NCBI RefSeq assembly: GCF_014199445.1
Contig: NZ_JACIJS010000004.1
Coordinates: forward strand, 276,196 to 340,195
From: Rubricella aquisinus
Lineage (GTDB): Bacteria > Pseudomonadota > Alphaproteobacteria > Rhodobacterales > Rhodobacteraceae
Length of the DNA stretch: 64,000 bases
Direction: 5' to 3'
The position numbers were made by a program, and so were the translations under genes. Shown here one piece after another: positions 7,936 through 15,961 of the stretch. Each line of letters opens with the position of its first letter. The first letter of the stretch is position 1. Below the pieces are notes generated by a model. It saw nothing but the letters and a program-made list of their open reading frames with translations, made no database searches and had not been told where the DNA came from.

Positions 7936-10309
7936 GGACGGGCCGAATGATCTTTTCCGCGCAGTTCAGTTCAACCTGCGCTGCGGCGGCGATCCGCTCA
8001 AACACCTGATCGCCACAGCCGATGGCGGCAGGCACGCCCAGTTCGGCACAGCGCACCGCCATATGTGAGTTCATACCGCCGAACCGGGTGACAAGGGCCG
8101 CCGGTCCTTTCGCGAAAATCCAGTCAAATCCGGGATCGGCATTGCTGATGCACACGATGCGCCCACGAATATCCGCGCCCGGCGGGCTGTCGGCTGAGAT
8201 ATGGCTCACTGTGCCAACCACCCGACCCGAACCAACGAAATTCGGCACAGACCGGTTGAGCGTGGCCACATAAATATCGCCCGGCGCGGTGATCAGATGC
8301 GGCAGGCGGATGGTCGCGGCATCCACCATGTCTTGCCGTCGCGCATTGGCGATGGGCAGGAAATGCCGGTCGAGGTCTTCTAGCACGGGGGTATGGGTCA
8401 GATCGGCAATCTCAGGCCAGCGCAGGAAGGATACATCATCGGCGGACAAGCCGTTGCTCAGCCCCCAGTGCCGCAGATGCAACAGCGCGTCCGACAGGGC
8501 GCGGGTGAAGATGAATTTCACGTCCTCTCGCGCGGCAATCGCCCGCGCCGCATAGTCAAAAAACGCCTCAGCCGTCAGCACATCAAGCCCCGCCTCGCTC
8601 AAGAGGGAGGACAGCGCCGCGTGCTCCGCGTCCGTGGCGGTGAACGTCGCGACATGCGCTGCCATCGCGGCGGGCTTGTCGGCAAACAGATCCTCCCGCT
8701 CGTCATAGCGCAGCGAGGTGACGTCATAGGTGCCGGGCCGCAGGTGACCATAACGGGCAAAGAAATCGGGCTGCGTCATCTGCCCGTCATGCACAGCCTC
8801 GAAATCCGCCATCATGGTGCTGGAATAGGTCTGGATCGCGCGCCGGAACTGGGCCAGTCGGTCGGCGCTGAGCGCCCCGCGCGCCACGGCTGACCGCAGC
8901 AGGCTTTCCGCGATAAAGGCATGGCGCGCGGCCTTGGCAAAGGGGCGGGTGCCATGGCTGCGACAGGCATTGATGAGCCGCACGGCATGACCCAGATGCG
9001 CGGCCCCGTCTCCGTCGCCGCCACGCGGCGCGGTGTGATGAAGCAGCGTTTGCGCCTCTGCAATCGCGCGCTCAAGACCCGCCCGCGCCGGGTCCAGATT
9101 ATCGCGGGTCAGCGCAATCAGCGCAGCGCGGTAGTCGTCAAATTCTTGCGGGGCAAGCAGGCCGGGATAGCGCGCCTGAAACTGCGCGTCGAAATCGAAG
9201 CTCATGCAGGTCGGCACGATCTCGAACTCGACCTTGTCATGAAATTCCGGCTGCGCCTTGAGCCGCGCGATCCACGCATCCACCAGCACCGCACCCGTCG
9301 TATCCGCCAGCCCGGCTGGCAGGAACGAATTAAAGCTCGCCCGCACGTCGATAAAGGGATGGGTATGCAGCACCGTCATCAGTGGCGTGCGCGGCAGCGC
9401 GCGATAGCCCATCTCCGCGCGGGCCTCATGCCAGACATGCCCGGTGATCAGATCGTGATAGAGCGAGGTCGCAAGCGGGCGCGGCGTGGTCCCGATGATC
9501 TCCGCCGGGTTCCAGTCGGGCATCACGCCATAGGCCGTCCCTTGCCCCAGCAGCCCCGGTTGCGGCGCGAATGCGCGCGTCAGATGCGCCTCCAGATGTG
9601 CCAATTCGCGCCGCACGCGCCGCTCGATCACCGGGTGCCAATGCCGCGCCAGAACGATGCGCCGCACTTGCAACAGCACCAGATCGCCACCCCGGGTCAT
9701 GCAAAATTCGATGTCGAGTGCTGCGGAGCCTGTGATGGCCTCCAACTCCCGCGCCAATGCGATGAACCGCGCCACGCGCTCCGATTTCAGGGCCGCAGGG
9801 GCGGTGTCGCGATGCACATAAAGGCTCTTGTGCACGCCCGTGCCGCTTGTCACCACATCCGGGCGTCCGGTTTCATCATCGAAATCGAGCCGGTAATAGG
9901 GCGCGCCACTGGCCATGTCGAAGGTCATGATGACCCCGCTCACGGCGATATCCCCGATCATGGGCTGCACAAGGATCTGATCCCCGTCCCGCGCGGTCAT
10001 GGAGGCGCTGACCTGATCCATCGCTTGCGCCAGCTGTGCAGGATCATCGGTAGGCACATCAAGAAGGCTGAGAAAGGCACCCGCCATGGAGCTTTCGGCG
10101 GCGTCCTCGCTCAACGCGCTTGACCGGACGGCCAGCCGCTGCCCGGCAAAGCGCGCGGCAATCGCGGCCAGCACGCCGTCCCGGTCCTTCACCCATGCGT
10201 CGCGGCGGGTGACATGGACCGGCGGCACCATCGCCGTCGTCACAAGTGGCGCCAGCAGAGCGAGCGTTTCGGCTTTGGTCCCGAAGGTGAAGCGAGGCGT
10301 GTCAGTCAT
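7925..10309 (-). CDS. Probable L-glutamine kinase (Cj1418-like, PEP-synthase/PPDK family)
   Basis: 794 residues with PEP-synthase architecture: an N-terminal ATP-binding domain (LAVRSSALSEDAAESSMAG, near residues 60-80), a long middle part, and a C-terminal swivelling phosphohistidine domain with GGMNSHMAVRC and the catalytic histidine near residue 749. There is no PEP/pyruvate-binding barrel at the end, so it is not a true PEP synthase. In C. jejuni, Cj1418 has this layout and phosphorylates the amide nitrogen of L-glutamine using ATP, the first step of capsular phosphoramidate synthesis. The three following enzyme types are encoded alongside, which supports the assignment. Biochemistry is not shown here. 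Confidence 0.82.
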   Translation of the reverse strand: MTDTPRFTFGTKAETLALLAPLVTTAMVPPVHVTRRDAWVKDRDGVLAAIAARFAGQRLAVRSSALSEDAAESSMAGAFLSLLDVPTDDPAQLAQAMDQVSASMTARDGDQILVQPMIGDIAVSGVIMTFDMASGAPYYRLDFDDETGRPDVVTSGTGVHKSLYVHRDTAPAALKSERVARFIALARELEAITGSAALDIEFCMTRGGDLVLLQVRRIVLARHWHPVIERRVRRELAHLEAHLTRAFAPQPGLLGQGTAYGVMPDWNPAEIIGTTPRPLATSLYHDLITGHVWHEARAEMGYRALPRTPLMTVLHTHPFIDVRASFNSFLPAGLADTTGAVLVDAWIARLKAQPEFHDKVEFEIVPTCMSFDFDAQFQARYPGLLAPQEFDDYRAALIALTRDNLDPARAGLERAIAEAQTLLHHTAPRGGDGDGAAHLGHAVRLINACRSHGTRPFAKAARHAFIAESLLRSAVARGALSADRLAQFRRAIQTYSSTMMADFEAVHDGQMTQPDFFARYGHLRPGTYDVTSLRYDEREDLFADKPAAMAAHVATFTATDAEHAALSSLLSEAGLDVLTAEAFFDYAARAIAAREDVKFIFTRALSDALLHLRHWGLSNGLSADDVSFLRWPEIADLTHTPVLEDLDRHFLPIANARRQDMVDAATIRLPHLITAPGDIYVATLNRSVPNFVGSGRVVGTVSHISADSPPGADIRGRIVCISNADPGFDWIFAKGPAALVTRFGGMNSHMAVRCAELGVPAAIGCGDQVFERIAAAAQVELNCAEKIIRPVHGR

Positions 10310-10374
10310 CGCGGCGGCAGTCCTTGGCTCATTCTGGCCCTTTGTGCGACAAATGCTGTGCGGCGTCCATTGTT

Positions 10375-11634
10375 CTAAGGCGCTGAGATTTGCGCTCTCG
10401 TGCCACTGAGCGCCATCAATGCGATATGTTTCAGGATCGGATGGATCACATAATAAACGCCCTCTGGCCCCTCCGTGGGCTGTGGTGTCAGGTGATCCGC
10501 GCCATGCCGCGCGATCTCACCCACGATCCGCCCCATCAGATCGGCCCGGATGCTCGCGTCATAAAGCCGGTCCACATCCATGCCTGACGCGGGAATGGGA
10601 TAGCTTTGCCGCGCCAGCACCGGCCCCGTGTCAATCTGGGGGTCAAGCCAGATCGCGCTGACAGCGGGCGCCTGTCCGTTCAGCAACGCGTAGTAAAGCG
10701 TGGTGGAGCCGCGATACTCCGGCAGCGACCCCGAATGCAGGTGCAAGAAGCGCACACCGCATTCCAGCGTCTCTTTCGACACGATTTGCCCGCCCAACCC
10801 GGCATAGAGGGTCACGCCACCCCCCTGTCGGCGCAGCACGTCCCGCACCGCCGGGTCGTTCACATCGGGCGCGGCGATCCGAGTGACGGGAATGCCCGCG
10901 CGGGCACAGGTGGCGGTGGCAGGCTCGGACAGGTCGGGCAGGAACACCCCGTCCCAGTTTTGCGGGCCGCTGGGTAGCGCGGCGGGCCCGTCCTCCCCCA
11001 GAAAAAGGACATACTCGGGGATCAGGCCCAGCATGACGAGCCGCTGGATATAGGCCCGCGCCCGCGCGCTGGCACAGAGGATCGCGGACAAGCCGGGGAT
11101 CACCCGTGCGGGCGCTGGCGCGGCCTGCCACGGAACGGGCGCAAAGGGTCGGAGAGGCGGCAGCGCCACCCTTTCCGCAAGTGCCCGGATCAATCGCTGC
11201 TCCGCCACGCGCCCGTCCTTGGGCAGATGACCAAGTGCTGTCAGCGTGTCATTCACCTTAAGGAGCGTATTGAGATACCAAAGCTGGCCCGTCCGCTCAT
11301 AGGCGCCAGCCAGCCGGTCGGCAAATAACCGGTAGCTTTTCATATCCTCAAACCGCGTTGTATCGACCGCTCGCCATGACGGCAGATAGTCATCATGGAG
11401 CCGCTTGGTCACCTCAAAGCGCTGCACCAGTTTGTCGAGCGTCGCGGTGTCCAGTGGGCCGGAAAGGCGCTGCCGCGTCGGCGTCGCGTCATGCGGTGGT
11501 GGGGGGGCATCTTGCGCCCCGGCGCGCGCCGATAGCCACGCGTCGAATGTCGCCTGCCCATGAAAGGCGCTGTAGAAATAGGTGTTGCGCTCATGCAGCA
11601 AGCGGCCGCTGGCATAGGGGTAGATCGTGCTCAC
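10375..11634 (-). CDS. Formyltransferase-like protein with an unknown N-terminal domain
   Basis: 419 residues. Residues 180-350 resemble the catalytic domain of methionyl-tRNA/sugar formyltransferases, with LHLHSGSLPEYRG (about 297-309) and a DTG whose Asp is near residue 335. The catalytic Asn-x-His of the family reads His298-x-His300 here, so the usual asparagine is replaced. The first 170 residues are charged, largely helical and not recognised, and the normal C-terminal OB-like domain is missing. The GTG start overlaps the stop of the upstream kinase as GTGA; any longer frame would run inside that gene. It might N-formylate the dTDP-3-amino sugar or modify the phosphoramidate unit. Both ideas are inference. 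Confidence 0.72.
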   Translation of the reverse strand: MSTIYPYASGRLLHERNTYFYSAFHGQATFDAWLSARAGAQDAPPPPHDATPTRQRLSGPLDTATLDKLVQRFEVTKRLHDDYLPSWRAVDTTRFEDMKSYRLFADRLAGAYERTGQLWYLNTLLKVNDTLTALGHLPKDGRVAEQRLIRALAERVALPPLRPFAPVPWQAAPAPARVIPGLSAILCASARARAYIQRLVMLGLIPEYVLFLGEDGPAALPSGPQNWDGVFLPDLSEPATATCARAGIPVTRIAAPDVNDPAVRDVLRRQGGGVTLYAGLGGQIVSKETLECGVRFLHLHSGSLPEYRGSTTLYYALLNGQAPAVSAIWLDPQIDTGPVLARQSYPIPASGMDVDRLYDASIRADLMGRIVGEIARHGADHLTPQPTEGPEGVYYVIHPILKHIALMALSGTRAQISAP

Positions 11635-12146
11635 AGTGCCGCCCGCGCGATGATCTGCTCTGCGAGCTTGGCGAGATCGGGCGTGTCCCCGCTGGATGCG
11701 ATGACCATATCCGGGTGTTCGGGCCGCGGAAACGGGATGTCGATCCCCACGACCTCCCCGGCCTCTCCCCGTGCCGCGCGCGCATAGAGACCTTTGACAT
11801 CGCGCGCCTGTAACACCTCTATCGGGGCATCCATGAACACTTCGAAATAGCGGCTGAACCGGGTGCGGTTGGCGGCTTGCATATCGGGGAAGAGCGACAG
11901 GATGCAGCACACCACATGAATGCCCTGCCGATCCAGCATCTCGCACAATGCCGTGATCCGCTCCGCATTCCGCCGCCGCCCTGCGACCGTGTAGGCGTCC
12001 TTGTCGCGATCAGCGGCGAAAACCGCGCGCAACTCGTCCCCATCAAGGAATACGGTGTTGGCGTGGCGGGTTTTCAGGCGATCATACACTTCCCGCCCCA
12101 AGGTCGTCTTGCCTGAGCCGGATAATCCGATGAACCAGAGGATCAT
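11631..12146 (-). CDS. Probable cytidine diphosphoramidate kinase (Cj1415-like, APS kinase family)
   Basis: 171 residues with the APS-kinase fold: P-loop GLSGSGKTT (residues 7-15), FLDGDELR, GRRRNAERI, and DVKGLYARA...GIDIPFPRPE near the C terminus. True APS kinase would make PAPS, but no ATP sulfurylase or reductase is nearby. In C. jejuni the paralogue Cj1415 phosphorylates the 3'-hydroxyl of cytidine diphosphoramidate, and all three other enzyme types of that pathway lie downstream on the same strand. The ATG at 12146 overlaps the stop of the upstream gene by four bases and fixes the start. Confidence 0.82.
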   Translation of the reverse strand: MILWFIGLSGSGKTTLGREVYDRLKTRHANTVFLDGDELRAVFAADRDKDAYTVAGRRRNAERITALCEMLDRQGIHVVCCILSLFPDMQAANRTRFSRYFEVFMDAPIEVLQARDVKGLYARAARGEAGEVVGIDIPFPRPEHPDMVIASSGDTPDLAKLAEQIIARAAL

Positions 12147-13237
12147 GGCGCGGTCCCTTTCGTCAGCCAGCTTCTGTCTATCAGCGCGCGGGCCGCGTGC
12201 TGGGCGGCTGTGCCCTGATGCGGCGCGAAATACCGCGCGCTTTGGTCCGCGCACGCCGCGCCATGCGCAGCCCATGTCGCGTCATCCTCCAACACCCCAC
12301 GAATGCCCCGATCCGATGCGCCGACATGGCGAAAGACCTGCCGCAATCCGATATCGCTGGAGTCCGGGCCCGTGAGCGTATCCGCCGCCGCTTGTGGGAC
12401 ATCAAGCAGGATAAACCGTTTGCCCGCATAGATCGCACCAAAAGCCGGGCCACCATAGTCAAACAGCATAAAGTCGGCCAGTTGGTAGAGGGGGATGTTG
12501 TCCTCTGCCGTCTCAATCAGTCGCGTAAGGGGGAGCGCTCGCAATGAGGCTATCCTGTCCGGCTCGCTTTGTGGCATCAGGGGATGCACTTTCACCACCA
12601 CATTGTAATCGGCGCACAGTGCTGCAATCTCATCGTTGAACAGCCCGACGGAGGACAATTCCAGCCATGTCGGCAGCCACACGATGGTCCGCTTCGCCGG
12701 ATCGCAGCCAAACCGATCATAGAGCGCGGGCATATCGGGGGTTTCTGTGAAATAGCGGTCAAAGCGCGGGAAGCCCATTTCATAGGTCGGCAGGCCGTAG
12801 CGGGCTTTGAACGCCCCCGCATGATAGGGGCCAAAGCACAAAATCCCGTCATAGATCGTGTTCCACGGCGCGAGGTTATGCGCACTTTTCCCGGCGGCAT
12901 ACATAAAGCGGATATTCTCCACCGCGAGGCTGTGGAGCAATCGGCCATTGCGCTGGGCGATGAAGTGATTGGTCACAAGGCAGCGGTATTTCTGACCCAG
13001 ATTGCGGATCCGGCGCTGTTTGATCACGCCGCAGCCCCATGCGGCGCGTTGCTCAGGCGTGATGGTGATCGGCTCGCGATGGGTCAGGATATCAAACGCG
13101 GCCCCCGCTCGCGCCAGCGCGTCAAACACCGGGGCGTAATGGTTGATCAGTTCTTGCGTGTGCACAAGAAAGGCCAACCGCTCAAGGATGGTGACGGGGG
13201 ACTGTTCGGCTTCCATCTCGATTTGGGTTTTCCTCAT
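12143..13237 (-). CDS. CDP-glycerol glycerophosphotransferase-like protein
   Basis: About 364 residues, resembling the teichoic-acid CDP-glycerol phosphotransferase family. Visible are YDGILCFGPYHAGAF, KRTIVWLPTWLE, VVVKVHPLMP and the late LADFMLFDYGGPAFGAIYAGK, matching the usual HP...D-S/G-AYDF-like C-terminal pattern. Family enzymes move a phospho-alcohol group from a CDP carrier to a glycan. Because the downstream genes should make a CDP-linked phosphoramidate, this protein is a candidate transferase for it; that is inference. Start 13237 (preceding text MRKTQIEME) is the best guess; an ATG at 13216 with AGGAAAA upstream is possible. It is the first gene of the coupled block. Confidence 0.72.
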   Translation of the reverse strand: MRKTQIEMEAEQSPVTILERLAFLVHTQELINHYAPVFDALARAGAAFDILTHREPITITPEQRAAWGCGVIKQRRIRNLGQKYRCLVTNHFIAQRNGRLLHSLAVENIRFMYAAGKSAHNLAPWNTIYDGILCFGPYHAGAFKARYGLPTYEMGFPRFDRYFTETPDMPALYDRFGCDPAKRTIVWLPTWLELSSVGLFNDEIAALCADYNVVVKVHPLMPQSEPDRIASLRALPLTRLIETAEDNIPLYQLADFMLFDYGGPAFGAIYAGKRFILLDVPQAAADTLTGPDSSDIGLRQVFRHVGASDRGIRGVLEDDATWAAHGAACADQSARYFAPHQGTAAQHAARALIDRSWLTKGTAP

Positions 13238-13414
13238 GGATCGTGACGCCGACCCCGGCACCTGTGCTCCCCTGCAATAAAGGCTGTGTTCCCGCCCGAC
13301 TTCAAGGTTGATAAGCAGGGCGAGTGTCTGCGGGGGCAGCTTGGGGTTGGTGCCTTGCATCCATGGCAGTCGGGACCACTTATCACGGGGCACCGTCACT
13401 GGTCATATGGGATG

Positions 13415-13501
13415 TGGTGCCCGGGGGGGGACTCGAACCCCCACGATCGTTAGATCGGCGGATTTTGAATCCGCTGCGTCTACCAATTCCGCCACCCGGG
13501 C
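13415..13501 (-). tRNA. tRNA-Leu (anticodon CAA)
   Basis: The minus strand folds as a class II tRNA: acceptor GCCCGGG pairs with CCCGGGC, the anticodon stem GCGGA/TCCGC encloses the loop TTCAAAA with anticodon CAA, a long variable arm follows, and the T-arm contains GGTTCGAGTCC. The discriminator is A and CCA is encoded (13415-13417). The gene sits between the polysaccharide block and the DedA gene. The tRNA looks intact and no integrase or att-like duplication was seen beside it. Confidence 0.95.
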
Positions 13502-13637
13502 ATGGGCATCAGGCTTACAATCCAATTTCACCGGGTGCAACGGGATTTGAACGTGATCCGCGCCCAATCGTCCGAGAAATCGCGGGCCGCGCGAATGGTG
13601 AGTGGACAGACCCCGCGCCCGGCGATAACAGACCGCC

Positions 13638-14216
13638 ATGATCCGTGCGATGTACGATATGACCCTCCGCCTTGCGGCCACGCGCTATGCGCTGGGTGTG
13701 CTGGCTGTTGTGAGCTTCATGGAAAGCTCGGTCTTTCCGATTCCCCCCGATGTGCTGTTGATCCCGATGGTTCTGGCCGCGCCGCACCGTGCGTGGTTGA
13801 TCGCGGGCGTGTGTACGGTTGCCTCCGTTCTGGGGGGCGGGCTGGGATATTGGATCGGTGCGGCGCTTCTGGAAACGGTCGGCCGCCCGGTGCTGGAGAT
13901 GTATGGCAAATGGGATTATTTTGCCGAGTTTGCCGCCCGCTATAATGATTTTGGGGCTTGGGCAGTGCTGTTTGCCGGGGTGACACCTTTTCCTTACAAG
14001 GTCATTACCATCGCGTCCGGGGCCACGGGCCTTGATCTGATGACCTTCATGGTCTCCTCCGTCGTGGCGCGGGGGCTGCGGTTTTTCCTTGTGGCTGCCC
14101 TTTTGTGGAAGTTCGGCCCACCCATTCGTGATTTCATCGAAAAGCGGCTTGGCCTTATGTTCACCATCGCGATGGTGTTGTTGATCGGGGGCTTTGTGAT
14201 GGTGAGCTATGTCTAG
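13638..14216 (+). CDS. DedA/YqaA-family membrane protein
   Basis: 192 residues with four to five hydrophobic segments. The motif FMESSVFPIPPDVLLIPMVL near residues 27-46 and the later GVTPFPYKVITIASGAT are characteristic of the YqaA branch of the DedA/SNARE-associated superfamily, thought to move undecaprenyl phosphate or other lipids across the inner membrane. Its last bases overlap the dsbB start by eight, so the two are co-transcribed. No strong ribosome-binding site precedes the ATG at 13638; an ATG at 13650 is the alternative. Confidence 0.88.
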   Translation: MIRAMYDMTLRLAATRYALGVLAVVSFMESSVFPIPPDVLLIPMVLAAPHRAWLIAGVCTVASVLGGGLGYWIGAALLETVGRPVLEMYGKWDYFAEFAARYNDFGAWAVLFAGVTPFPYKVITIASGATGLDLMTFMVSSVVARGLRFFLVAALLWKFGPPIRDFIEKRLGLMFTIAMVLLIGGFVMVSYV

Positions 14217-14688
14217 CACGGTGGGCGCACGCCTTGGGCTGATCGGAGTGGCAGCAGGTGGGTCTGCCGCGCTGCTCCTCGCGGCATTCGGGTTTGAATA
14301 TATCGGCGGGCTCGCGCCCTGTCAGATGTGCATCTGGCAACGCTGGCCCCATGCGGCGGCGATTGCGTTTGGAGTGCTCGCCTTTCTTTTGCCCGGTGCG
14401 GCGCGCTGGATCGCGGTGCTGGGGCTCCTGGCGGCGCTGACAACCGCTGGGATCGGCGTGTTTCACGCGGGTGTCGAATGGGGCTTTTGGGAGGGCATCA
14501 CGGCCTGCGCGGGCGGGGGCGACGTTGGGTCGCTGTCCTCCACCGATCTGATGGCGCAGATCATGGATGCGCCGCTGGTGCGGTGCGATCAGGTGCCATG
14601 GAGCCTCTTTGGCATTTCCATGGCTGGCTGGAACGCGCTTGTCTCTTTCTTCCTCGCAGGGCTTTGGCTGCAGGCGGTGCGCGCTTAA
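14209..14688 (+). CDS. dsbB: Disulfide bond formation protein B
   Basis: 159 residues, four transmembrane helices. The first periplasmic loop carries CQMC (CxxC) after GLAPCQMCIWQRWPH, and a second cysteine pair lies in TACAGGGDVGS and VRCDQVPW, which is the DsbB layout. It reoxidises DsbA with ubiquinone as acceptor. It overlaps the DedA gene by eight bases and ends convergently with the HNH gene (4-base overlap). No DsbA is in the window, but CcdA, another thiol-redox membrane protein, is at 47 kb. Confidence 0.92.
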   Translation: MSSTVGARLGLIGVAAGGSAALLLAAFGFEYIGGLAPCQMCIWQRWPHAAAIAFGVLAFLLPGAARWIAVLGLLAALTTAGIGVFHAGVEWGFWEGITACAGGGDVGSLSSTDLMAQIMDAPLVRCDQVPWSLFGISMAGWNALVSFFLAGLWLQAVRA

Positions 14689-15269
14689 GCGTCCAGTTCC
14701 GCATCCCAATAGAGGAAATCCATCCAGCTTTCATGCAGGTGGTTGGGCGGGAATTTCCGGCCCACATTGCGCAGATGTTCCGGGTGGGGCGCACGCGGCG
14801 GGCGGCGCAGCGACATATTCGCCCCTTTCACTGTCTTGGACCCTTTGCGCAGGTTGCAGGGGGAGCAGGCGGCGACCACGTTTTCCCATGTGGTGCGCCC
14901 GCCGCGTGCGCGCGGGATCACATGGTCAAACGTCATCTCCCCCTGCGCGCCGCAATACTGGCAGGTAAACTCATCGCGCAAGAACAGGTTGAACCGGGTG
15001 AACGCGGTGGATTTGGCGGGCCGCACATAATCCTTCAGCACCACAACCGAAGGCAGACGAAACGCCGTCGAGGGGCTGTGCACCACATGGTCATATTCTG
15101 CAAGGATCGTGACCCGATCCAGAAACGCGGCCTTGACCGCTTCCTGCCATGGCCACAGCGACAACGGGAAATAAGAGAGCGGGCGAAAATCCGCATTCAA
15201 CACCAGCGCGGGATGCTCCCGCAGGCTGGAGGGGCTTCGCACAAAATTCGCAGCGAATTGGGTATCCAT
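14685..15269 (-). CDS. HNH endonuclease
   Basis: 194 residues. The C-terminal half carries the HNH domain: zinc cysteines in CQYCG, the HNH core TFDHVIPRARGG with the catalytic His, WENVVAACSPCN with the Asn and second CxxC. The N-terminal half (LVLNADFRPLSYFPLSLWPW) is the conserved extension of a stand-alone HNH family widespread in alphaproteobacteria. It ends four bases inside dsbB. Its biological role is unknown; a repair or general nuclease role is as likely as defence, and there is no restriction or phage gene nearby. Confidence 0.88.
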   Translation of the reverse strand: MDTQFAANFVRSPSSLREHPALVLNADFRPLSYFPLSLWPWQEAVKAAFLDRVTILAEYDHVVHSPSTAFRLPSVVVLKDYVRPAKSTAFTRFNLFLRDEFTCQYCGAQGEMTFDHVIPRARGGRTTWENVVAACSPCNLRKGSKTVKGANMSLRRPPRAPHPEHLRNVGRKFPPNHLHESWMDFLYWDAELDA

Positions 15270-15330
15270 GGTGACGTGTCATCCTCTCACGACTATCGCG
15301 CGCGGGGACGGGACAACGTCCCACGGTGAA

Positions 15331-15394
15331 ACTATATATGGGTGTCAATTTCTGACAAGCCCCAAGGTCGTGGGGTGCCATCCCATATAGTGGG
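15331..15394. promoter_or_regulatory. Pair of CATATAGT-type motifs, NrdR-box-like
   Basis: Two related motifs, ACTATATATGGGTGT (15331-15345) and CCCATATAGTGGG (15382-15394), face each other about 50 bases apart in front of the HNH gene. A similar ACCACATATAGTGT occurs before thyX at 59364. They resemble half-conserved NrdR boxes (ACACNATATATNGTGT), but the match is partial and the pairing distance is not the classical one. Confidence 0.3.
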
Positions 15395-15430
15395 AGGATA
15401 GCGCGGGGATGTGACGGTTTCGTTGCGCGC

Positions 15431-15961
15431 TCAGACCCGCGCCAAGGGGTGATGCGGGGCAGGCGGGATACGCAGGATCGCCTCCGCCCCGGGCCGGACC
15501 ACGCCGCCCTCGACCACCATGGCCATCACGCCGATGCGCCACATGACGCCACTTGCATCCCGCTCGGCGCAGGCGGCCAGCAGGCCCGGCTTTATCCCAT
15601 CGAGTTGCGCGCAAGGATTGCGCCGCCCGGTCAGCACCACCAGCGCACCCGAGCCGAACCGGATCAGGCTGCCCGTGGGCAAATGCGGCAGGTCGATGCC
15701 TTCGGTCAGGATATTCTCGCCGATCTGCCCGGGTTTCAGCGCGAACCCCTTGAGCGACAGCGCGTCTAGCATCTCCTGTGACATCAGGTGGACCTGACGC
15801 AGGTTGGGCCCGTCGGGATTATGGCTTTCGTGGCGCAGGGTTGCGCCGTAATGCACGTCTCCCTCCACGCCCATCCCGGCCACGAGGGTGATCTCATCCG
15901 TCACGTCCTTGCCGCTGCCATGCGCGGGGTGGCGGGCAACCGAAAGGACGCGTCCTCTCAC
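15431..15961 (-). CDS. MOSC domain-containing protein
   Basis: 176 residues forming a single MOSC (molybdenum cofactor sulfurase C-terminal) domain. The core GEN motif (QIGENILTEGIDL), the GRRNPCAQLDGIKPGL segment with the conserved Cys, and VEGDVHYG are visible. Stand-alone bacterial MOSC proteins (YiiM-like) bind molybdopterin cofactor and reduce N-hydroxylated substrates. The GTG start at 15961 overlaps the stop of the esterase upstream as GTGA, implying translational coupling. Confidence 0.9.
   Translation of the reverse strand: MRGRVLSVARHPAHGSGKDVTDEITLVAGMGVEGDVHYGATLRHESHNPDGPNLRQVHLMSQEMLDALSLKGFALKPGQIGENILTEGIDLPHLPTGSLIRFGSGALVVLTGRRNPCAQLDGIKPGLLAACAERDASGVMWRIGVMAMVVEGGVVRPGAEAILRIPPAPHHPLARV

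Noticed and set aside
7925..10309. True PEP synthase or pyruvate phosphate dikinase
   Set aside because: The C-terminal PEP/pyruvate barrel is missing; the protein ends just after the phosphohistidine domain.
11631..12146. Sulfate-assimilation role for the APS-kinase-like gene
   Set aside because: No sulfurylase or PAPS reductase nearby, while all partners of the CDP-amidate pathway are.
13415..13501. tRNA-Leu as integration site of a genomic island holding the sugar genes
   Set aside because: No integrase and no duplicated tRNA 3' end at the other side of the cluster were found.
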